Origin: Cylindrodendrum hubeiense
Lineage: Eukaryota; Ascomycota; Sordariomycetes; Hypocreales; Nectriaceae
Assembly (NCBI GenBank): GCA_014621425.1
Contig: JAANBB010000729.1
Location: forward strand, 1-12,971
Reading direction: 5' to 3'
Length of the DNA: 12,971 nucleotides
In this document: positions 7,813-12,971 of the stretch, piece after piece
Layout: the number at the start of each line of letters is the position of its first letter
Numbering within the stretch: the stretch's first letter is position 1
Program-made: the position numbers and the translations under genes
The notes under the pieces: model-generated
Told to the model about the DNA's origin: nothing
The model's input: the letters and a program-made list of their open reading frames with translations, nothing else
The model's database searches: none

Positions 7813-8796
7813 TCAGTCCGCCGTCGTCGTGATGATTTTGCCATCGTCATCATAGAAAATCTCCTTTGCCTTTACGGACCTCAGGTGGTCCACACCTTTG
7901 CTCAGCTCACAGTCATGGAAGAAGAGATATGTCTTGCCCTTGAACTCAACAATGGAGTGGTGGGTCGTCCATCCGAGTACGGGTTCCAGGATGCGGCCGC
8001 CATAGGTAAAGGGCCCAAGAGGACTCGTACCTGTAGCATAGCACAGGAAGTGCGTGTCGCCCGTCGAGTAAGAGAAGTAGTACGTGTCTCCGCGCTTATG
8101 CATCCATGCAGCTTCGAAAAAGCGCCGGTCATGGTCGTCAGCCAGGATCGGCTTGCCAGTCTCGGGAGCCAAGATGTTAAGCTCTTGAACATCATCTGCG
8201 AACTGGTGCATGTCGTCGCTGAGCTTGCCAACTCGCGGTCCCTGAGCGCTGACGCCATCGCCACTGACCTCCTTAGGGCCTTGCCACGATGGGTCGAAGA
8301 CGTCGTTGCCTTTCTGGTAGCACTGAAGCTGACCACCCCAGAGGCCGCCGAAGTACAGGTACGCCTGGCCGTCGTCGTCAACGAAGCAGGCTGGATCAAT
8401 GCTATAGCTACCCTTGATCGCCTCTGGGTCCGGAGTGAATGGGCCCTCAGGTTTGTCCCCCACGGCGACGCCAATGCGGAAGATGCCATGCTTGTCGCGG
8501 GCTGGGAAGTACAAATAGTACTTGCCGTCCTTCTCGGCGGCATCAGGTGCCCAGAGTTGCTTAGACACCCAGGGAACGTCTTCCGTCTTCAGCACGACGC
8601 CGTGGTCCGTGACCTCACCGGGCGGGCTCAGACTGTCGGTGCTGAAAACATGGTAGTCGGCCATGTCATACTGGTCGCCATTGTCGTTGAACTTGATGTC
8701 TGTCTCACGATCGTGGGAGGGATAGACGTAGACCCTGCCGTTGAAGACGTGCGCCGAGGGGTCAGCAGTGTAGAGATGAGTGATGAGGGGAGCCAT
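7813..8796 (-). CDS. Glycoside hydrolase family 43 (beta-xylosidase / alpha-L-arabinofuranosidase type), intracellular
   Basis: 327 residues, no intron, a single five-bladed beta-propeller GH43 domain with no extra carbohydrate-binding module. GH43 is an inverting family. The expected general base is Asp12 in TADPS, the pKa-setting Asp134 lies in SYSIDPACF, and the general acid Glu228 lies in RRFFEAAWM. WAPD (82-85) and the WTTHHS motif with His279/His280 near the active site are also present. There is no signal peptide: the protein begins MAPLITHLYTADPS and the catalytic Asp is already residue 12. It should therefore act in the cytosol on imported short xylo- or arabino-oligosaccharides. The substrate is inferred from the family and cannot be settled by reading. 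The start has a good context (CAACATGG) and a TATA box 77 bp upstream. The lack of introns and compact form recall bacterial members (see findings). Downstream of CCDC97 on the same strand, convergent with the lipase. Confidence 0.95.
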   Translation of the reverse strand: MAPLITHLYTADPSAHVFNGRVYVYPSHDRETDIKFNDNGDQYDMADYHVFSTDSLSPPGEVTDHGVVLKTEDVPWVSKQLWAPDAAEKDGKYYLYFPARDKHGIFRIGVAVGDKPEGPFTPDPEAIKGSYSIDPACFVDDDGQAYLYFGGLWGGQLQCYQKGNDVFDPSWQGPKEVSGDGVSAQGPRVGKLSDDMHQFADDVQELNILAPETGKPILADDHDRRFFEAAWMHKRGDTYYFSYSTGDTHFLCYATGTSPLGPFTYGGRILEPVLGWTTHHSIVEFKGKTYLFFHDCELSKGVDHLRSVKAKEIFYDDDGKIITTTAD

Positions 8797-8872
8797 GTTG
8801 AGAAGGTGGCCTGGGGATGTCTTGAGCGGGTGCTTTGTGTCTCAAGAGTCCAGAAACGCGGTGGTGGTCGAA

Positions 8873-8882
8873 CTTATATATG
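8873..8882 (-). promoter_or_regulatory. TATA box of the GH43 gene
   Basis: The minus strand reads CATATATAAG here, containing TATATAAG, 77 bp upstream of the GH43 start codon. That spacing fits a transcription start near 8845 and a 5' leader of about 50 nt. A clear TATA box suits a regulated rather than a constitutive gene. Confidence 0.6.
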
Positions 8883-8898
8883 CGTGAACCCATCATGG

Positions 8899-9117
8899 CC
8901 CCGCGATCATCATTCTATACATACAAGTCGGCGTCTTGCCTATTCGTGAGCTATAATCCATTACCCAATTTATCCAGAAATGCTCCGACCAATTTACCCG
9001 GCTACCCCAGCCATTTGGGGTAGAAGACGGGGCCGCAGTAGAAGGCCGGGTCGGATCAGCGGCGGGAGCATTTATTAGGGCCCATTAGGTGGCTTGATGC
9101 TGCGGGATTGCGGCTAA
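8899..9117 (-). promoter_or_regulatory. Upstream control motifs of the GH43 gene: CreA-, CCAAT- and XlnR-like sites
   Basis: Seen: GCGGGG on the minus strand (8904 to 8899) and CTGGGG on the minus strand (9010 to 9005), both matching the CreA carbon-repressor consensus SYGGRG. Two CCAAT boxes lie on the plus strand at 8965-8969 and 8989-8993, 24 bp apart. GGCTAA at 9112-9117 matches the XlnR/Xyr1 xylanase-activator core GGCTAR. The set would fit a xylan-induced, glucose-repressed gene. Each motif is short and could occur by chance; the combination is suggestive, not proven. Confidence 0.4.
9003..9022. repeat. 20-bp inverted repeat TACCCCA-N6-TGGGGTA
   Basis: Two perfect 7-bp arms around a 6-bp centre (GCCATT), about 210 bp upstream of the GH43 start. 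The left arm carries one of the CreA-like hexamers. It could be a paired binding site in the GH43 promoter. The rest of 9023-9430 shows CGG triplets near 9051-9061 but no gene. Confidence 0.55.
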
Positions 9118-9430
9118 GTATTCCGGCTGAGTGATCCCATGCCAATGACGGGGAACGCTACCACCTGGACTGGGGTCAAGTGCTTTGCCGAGACGTAGTA
9201 TTTGACACGATGTTTCAATGCGAAACAAGTCTATATCAGGCCAAAAAAGCTGGAAGAATCGCAAGACAAGTGCACCAGCTTCTGATGAGACGGTTTGCTG
9301 CAAATGAACTCATTGAACATGATGCACGCTGGTACGAGCCAGACCACAATCGTCCAGCCAGGTACAACTCGATTCTAGGCTGTGTATGAGATCCAGAGTC
9401 AAAGCAGATAGGATTAGGGAAGACTTTAAT

Positions 9431-9460
9431 AGAAATCTGTCAGAAATCTGTCAGAAATCT
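9431..9460. repeat. 11-bp tandem repeat (2.7 copies) spanning the CCDC97 stop codon
   Basis: The unit AGAAATCTGTC occurs at 9431-9441 and 9442-9452, followed by AGAAATCT at 9453-9460. The stop codon of the minus-strand gene (9451-9453) lies inside the array, so the last codons and the start of the 3' UTR are built from repeat units. Confidence 0.85.
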
Positions 9461-10132
9461 TGGACACCAGTCTCTCCCCTCTTTAGTGCGTCTTTTTCAA
9501 CATCGGATGTCGCGTCGTCCTCGACCCAACTCGGCTCCTCGTCGTCATACCAGGCATCTTCGGCGTCCTTCCTAATCATAGAGTCAAGATCTTCATTGTC
9601 GTCTATAGCGCTGTAGTCAAAATCTTCGTCTTGGCCATGGACGAAACGATCCTCGAGGAAGTCGTGCCAGAGCTGTTGGGCGTGCTCCTTGTCCGTCGCC
9701 TCGTGCGCCCAAGAGTTGTCAAGACTGGCGTCAGGTGTCTCTGTTCCGTTGGCCGCTGAATGGCTCGACCCGTTAGACTGGGGCAGGTCGGATACTTTGG
9801 ATTCTCCTCGTTCCAAGGCCGCCTCCAACGTCCGCCCGTAGCCCTTGGCCTTGCCCTCTGCCTCTCGTTCTGCGGGTGTTTGAAACCTTTTCACGAGACG
9901 TTCATACAGGATAGGATCTAGCAGCTGATGAGCATACAAACATGTGACAAATATGTTGGCCCAACCTACCGGCGAGTTCATGCTCCAAGCTGTCAAAGTA
10001 CGTTGTGTTTCGTACTAGGTACTCGCGTCGACGGTTCTGGGCCAGGATCTGAGCTGCTCTACCCGGAGGCACGGGCTCTCTGGGAATGGGTCGCTGAAAC
10101 CCATTACTCTGTACGCTGGGGATTTCCGACAT
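9451..10132 (-). CDS. CCDC97-like protein (DUF2052 family), two exons
   Basis: Gene complement(join(9451-9917, 9970-10132)), 209 residues. Exon 1 gives a Pro-rich N-terminus and NRRREYLVRNTTYFDSLEHELA (33-54). Exon 2 continues DPILYERLVKRFQTPAEREAE (55-75), the conserved block of the coiled-coil domain-containing protein 97 C-terminal family. A charged helix (AEREAEGKAKGYGRTLEAALERGE) and a linker follow, then a strongly acidic tail (~150-195, rich in Asp/Glu with Trp at 177 and 185). The human relative has, to my recollection, been found with the SF3B part of the U2 snRNP, so a nuclear splicing-linked role is likely but not proven here. The splice join was chosen because only the acceptor at 9918 restores the family sequence ELA-DPILYE. 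Any other reading stops within a few codons. Divergent from the partial gene at 12018. Confidence 0.9.
9918..9969 (-). other. Intron of the CCDC97-like gene
   Basis: 52 nt, phase 1, donor GTAGGT, acceptor TAG ending at 9918. A CAG lies 7 nt earlier (ending at 9925), only 3 nt after a CTCAT branch-point candidate (9932 to 9928), which may be too close to be used. Retention or use of the CAG shifts the frame to an early stop. Confidence 0.85.
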
Positions 10133-12006
10133 ATTGGAAGCTGAACGTTTCTGACAATATGCCTCGTTTTTGAGCTGTGCGAAAAGAGTCCTGTGTTTGC
10201 ATCGCGCGAAGTAGTTGTGGATGAAGCGCCAACTTTGCTGACCGATGCTTTGGCAGCACAGTGTGTATCGTGTTTATAGCACGGTTCGACGAGAGATGCC
10301 TCGATCTTCTATTCGGAACTGCCTCAGTAGGCTATCGTTTGTAGTCTAATGAAGCAAACTTCTTGTTTAAATTTCTTCCTTGAAACTCGAAATACCGGGC
10401 CGCTCGGCTGTGAAAGACGAAACACTGACATTTTCTCGACAAGAGATGTACGTACTCAAATAGCGACGAAAAGGAGAGGATGTTGTAGGAGATATTACGG
10501 AACATGGAAGGCACTTATAAATCTCATCGCCATGCCTTTCCATTATGTTCCAGTTCTGCAGCTTACCTCCAATTTGTCAAAACCGATGAATGCGCATATG
10601 CCGGATTGGTGATGCAAATACATACCTTTGCACTCGGGTCGCGTACTAACTTTTGTGGCAATGATGGGGAGGATTCTACCCTTTCCCAGGGCCACGGCAC
10701 TGGTAGCTTGTAACCAAGCTTCTTTGCCGTCTGGGGTGATGGAGAAGCTTTGTTAATTACATCTATTATTAATGATCCCCGTTTGGCATACTGACTCACC
10801 GTTCCGCCACGTCCACCTGCCCCCTCCTGCTCGTTGAGCAAATGTTTAGCGAGAAGCAATCGGGAACACAATCGGGGTTATAGCGGCCCAACTAATGAGA
10901 ATAGCATGAGATGCCAGGCAGTATTAAACAGGCGGGTTCAAATATGGGCACGTGCAGGAGACCGACAGAGCGGCTACTCCGTTGAGGCGCCATGGATGCG
11001 ATGCACCCACGACACGATGGAAGTTGGTACCCAGAAGGGATTTATTACGTTGAGGGTATGGAGTATATATCCTTCGATCGTGGAGGGCCATGTACGAAGC
11101 ACATGGACCCTGTCTCGGGCACGGCAAAACCCGTGAAATGCGACACATCAAAAAAGGGCGGGCAAAGAGGCGGTATGAAAACCATCTGGCTGGCTGGAGC
11201 CATGAACGGGGGGGCTTGGTCGCCGGAATGCCGCAGTTATCATGTGCCGGCCGACGACGGCGTGGATATCCGATGGGAGCTTCATCCATACCGAGTCTGC
11301 GAGGGTGGGCCCCGTGAATGGATTGTTAGAGACGAGGGAGAACCGGAAGACAATGGATGATGATGTGACCTTTTTTCTTCTGGGTGAGGCTTGAATGTGA
11401 GGGCCATCTTGTCTAGGGTCACCCCTGTCGATGCGACGCCTGGGTGAAGCTGGATGGACGCGATGAGCTGTGCATGCATTTCGCTGGGAGCTGGGAGCTC
11501 GGAGCGGCCCCAGGTGCATCTCTGGGTGCTGGGCTCCCTCGGTTGTAAAATTACAAGACCAAGCAGCTCGCAGCTCGACTCGCCTCAACCGTGACAGCCC
11601 GCATGGGTAAACGGGAGAGAGCATTGACGACATACGTATCTGTAGCTGCATCTTGCTCTAGCTTGTCGACATCTTCCATCTTGCACCTTTACTTTGTACA
11701 TGGTCATCTTGTCCACCAACCTTGCCATCGACACGCGCTCCATTCACTGCCAACTTCGCTTCGTCAGCTCCATCCCTCCCTCCCTGCTGTCCTGCGTGTC
11801 CCAAATCCTAGGGATCTGTCTGTCTCAGCCGTCACTTGTTGAGAGACGAACTCCCTCCCCCGCCATCAGCTGTCGCTGCGTGCTAGCTGCCGCTGCCCTC
11901 TCGTCGTAGCTCTCTGGTTTAGTCCTTCAAGGCTCCAGCATCCAGCTTAGGCCACACCATCAACCCATCGCCAGCTCACCGTCGGGCCCAACGGAACTTA
12001 GGCCCC
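10133..12006. promoter_or_regulatory. Large divergent spacer between the CCDC97-like gene and the 3' partial gene
   Basis: 1.87 kb with no recognised protein family. It must contain the promoter of the CCDC97-like gene at its left end. At the right end, about 11,640-12,000 is strongly pyrimidine-rich on the plus strand (many CTCC/CATC runs), typical of a fungal transcription start region and long 5' leader for the gene at 12018. In the middle there is one ATG-initiated open frame of 122 codons (10992-11360, plus), discussed in the findings and not called a gene. No tRNA, palindrome cluster or transposon was seen. The short reading frame from ATG 11603 would be an upstream ORF if the transcript begins before it. 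Confidence 0.5.
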
Positions 12007-12018
12007 ATGTCGTCCTAA
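12007..12018 (+). promoter_or_regulatory. Minimal upstream ORF (Met-Ser-Ser-stop) overlapping the start of the 3' gene
   Basis: ATGTCGTCCTAATG: three sense codons, then TAA (12016-12018), whose last A is the first base of the main ATG (12018-12020). Neither ATG has a purine at -3. In such a TAATG overlap, ribosomes that finish the mini-ORF could re-start at once at the main ATG, or could be reduced in number by it. Confidence 0.5.
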
Positions 12019-12971
12019 TGGGCACCGCCGACGACCTTGCCTCGCGGCTGAGAGCAAAGTTCTCCAAGCGGCGACACTCGGCAGCGGCATCCCTGGCTTC
12101 GTCGGTCCAGAGCGTCGCAGATACGTCGTCTCTCGGGAGCCGCCATCGTTGGGATTGGCATCGCGGACGCGACCAAGGTCACAATCAGAGCTATAACGAC
12201 AAGGATCAAGGCCATTCGCCCTCTCACCGAGCAGCCAGCCAGACCCGGGCGACGCCAGGAAGCTCAAGCCTCGACAGCACCCAGCCAGATCTGAATCTCA
12301 GCCAGGAATCCAAGGTTCCTCCGTCTCACAGCACGCGTCGGAAACACCGCCACGAGGACGCCCACAACAAGGCTGGTGTTGACACTAAGAAAGAAGCGGC
12401 GCCGATCCGAGCACAATCATCAAAATCAGAAGCAATACCAACCAAGTCAGCGCCCGTTTCATCCGCAGCCGCTCCCACTGCCACGCAGGCGGTCCCACCC
12501 ACTACGGATGCTCGCACAGCGCCTGATGCAGTGACGGATGACCCAAACAGCCCGCTAAAACCGCCTGGCCCCCGGCAGACCCGCGGCGGGTTTGCGCCTA
12601 GCGACGACCTGGGCAACGATCTGCACAGTCCCTGGCATGTTCCGCCGCAAGCTCAACCTCACTCGCAACCAAACTCTAGCCCTTCACCAACTCACTCGCC
12701 CGACCTCTCCCCCAACTCGACGCCAACGCGACCGCGAACACACCCATCGAACTCGAACCTCGGTCGCATTCACGAAGACAGCTCTGCCGATACCTCGTCG
12801 TCCCCGCTCCCGCCCTCCGACGCCGAAGCCGATGTCGATGCAGAGGCCGAAGTGCGCGATCATGACGACCTGTTGAGTCCTGGCTTCGCCCCCTCCATCT
12901 CATCAGCACACGCTGCTATTGCGACGACAACGCTCACGTTTGCTTCATCACCTGGATTTGCGCCAACGTTA
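12018..12971 (+). CDS. N-terminal part of a disordered, Ser/Pro/Ala-rich protein of unknown function (3' end outside window)
   Basis: An open frame of 318 codons runs from ATG 12018 past the window end with no stop and no convincing intron. I do not recognise the protein. The first ~30 residues (MGTADDLASRLRAKFSKRRH and onward) form a basic amphipathic stretch with a possible phosphorylation site (RRHS). The rest visible is low-complexity and rich in Ser, Pro, Ala, Thr, His and Gln, with a basic patch (RRKHRHED, ~115) and an acidic patch (DAEADVDAEAEVRDHDD, ~265-282). A GFAP tetrapeptide recurs three times (191-194, 289-292, 313-316). Such tails usually precede a folded domain in large fungal regulatory or membrane proteins, so the function probably lies beyond the window. 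A continuous 954-bp frame with C/G-ending codons common supports coding. The start is chosen as the first ATG of that frame after the upstream stop. Confidence 0.68.
   Translation, partial: MGTADDLASRLRAKFSKRRHSAAASLASSVQSVADTSSLGSRHRWDWHRGRDQGHNQSYNDKDQGHSPSHRAASQTRATPGSSSLDSTQPDLNLSQESKVPPSHSTRRKHRHEDAHNKAGVDTKKEAAPIRAQSSKSEAIPTKSAPVSSAAAPTATQAVPPTTDARTAPDAVTDDPNSPLKPPGPRQTRGGFAPSDDLGNDLHSPWHVPPQAQPHSQPNSSPSPTHSPDLSPNSTPTRPRTHPSNSNLGRIHEDSSADTSSSPLPPSDAEADVDAEAEVRDHDDLLSPGFAPSISSAHAAIATTTLTFASSPGFAPTL

Noticed and set aside
7642..8949. 435-codon open frame on the plus strand covering the whole GH43 gene
   Set aside because: It is the antisense image of the GH43 coding sequence. The minus strand carries every GH43 catalytic motif, and the plus frame starts at a non-ATG codon and matches no family I know.
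10935..10943. GGTTCAAAT, resembling a tRNA B box
   Set aside because: The flanking bases do not form a T-arm stem, and no A box, anticodon arm or acceptor stem can be drawn at the correct distances.
11148..11651. 167-codon minus-strand open frame upstream of the partial gene
   Set aside because: Arg/Pro/Ser-rich translation typical of a random GC-rich frame, with no domain. It overlaps the equally unproven plus-strand frame at 10992-11360.
12326..12616. Minus-strand open frame opposite the partial gene
   Set aside because: Shadow of the 318-codon plus-strand frame, which has a plausible start, leader and codon use.
1..12971. Transposon, RIP-mutated repeat, secondary-metabolite cluster or defence system
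   Set aside because: No transposase, reverse transcriptase, terminal repeats, AT-rich RIP tracts, polyketide/peptide synthase or NLR-type domains were found. The genes present are ordinary, unrelated fungal genes.

Overview
The window reads as a nuclear fragment of a filamentous ascomycete. The evidence is short introns (52-81 nt) with GT...AG ends and CTRAY-like branch points, intergenic regions of 0.6-1.9 kb, pyrimidine-rich leaders before start codons, fungal protein families, and CCTACCTAGGTAGG-type promoter palindromes. A Sordariomycete, perhaps Hypocreales, is my best guess from the look of the proteins. No sequence comparison could be run.

Layout. (1) 149-1074 (+): a three-exon short-chain dehydrogenase resembling 2-deoxy-D-gluconate 3-dehydrogenase/KduD. 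(2) 1075-2328: a long spacer with no recognised gene. (3) 2329-2926 (-): two-exon glucosamine-6-phosphate N-acetyltransferase (GNA1), convergent with gene 1. (4) 2927-4206: spacer between divergent genes, with palindromic and repeated promoter motifs. (5) 4207-7617 (+): a single-exon, 1136-residue class 3 lipase of the sn1-diacylglycerol-lipase type, with a very long disordered middle. (6) 7813-8796 (-): an intronless glycoside hydrolase family 43 enzyme without a signal peptide, convergent with the lipase 195 bp away. (7) 8797-9450: its promoter, with a TATA box, CCAAT boxes, and CreA- and XlnR-like motifs. (8) 9451-10132 (-): a two-exon CCDC97/DUF2052 protein. (9) 10133-12006: a large divergent spacer. 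(10) 12018 to the window end (+): the start of a gene for a disordered, Ser/Pro/Ala-rich protein, cut by the window edge.

The genes do not form an evident pathway cluster. GNA1 (UDP-GlcNAc supply for chitin and glycans) and CCDC97 look like housekeeping genes. The GH43 enzyme and the KduD-like dehydrogenase fit plant cell-wall sugar use, but they lie about 7 kb apart with unrelated genes between. I found no mobile element, CRISPR array, rRNA or tRNA, and no convincing new system. The most notable points are two upstream mini-ORFs whose stop codons overlap the downstream start (lipase and the 3' partial gene), closely spaced splice acceptors in the CCDC97 gene, a repeated GFAP motif in the partial protein, and a few weak candidate small genes in the spacers.
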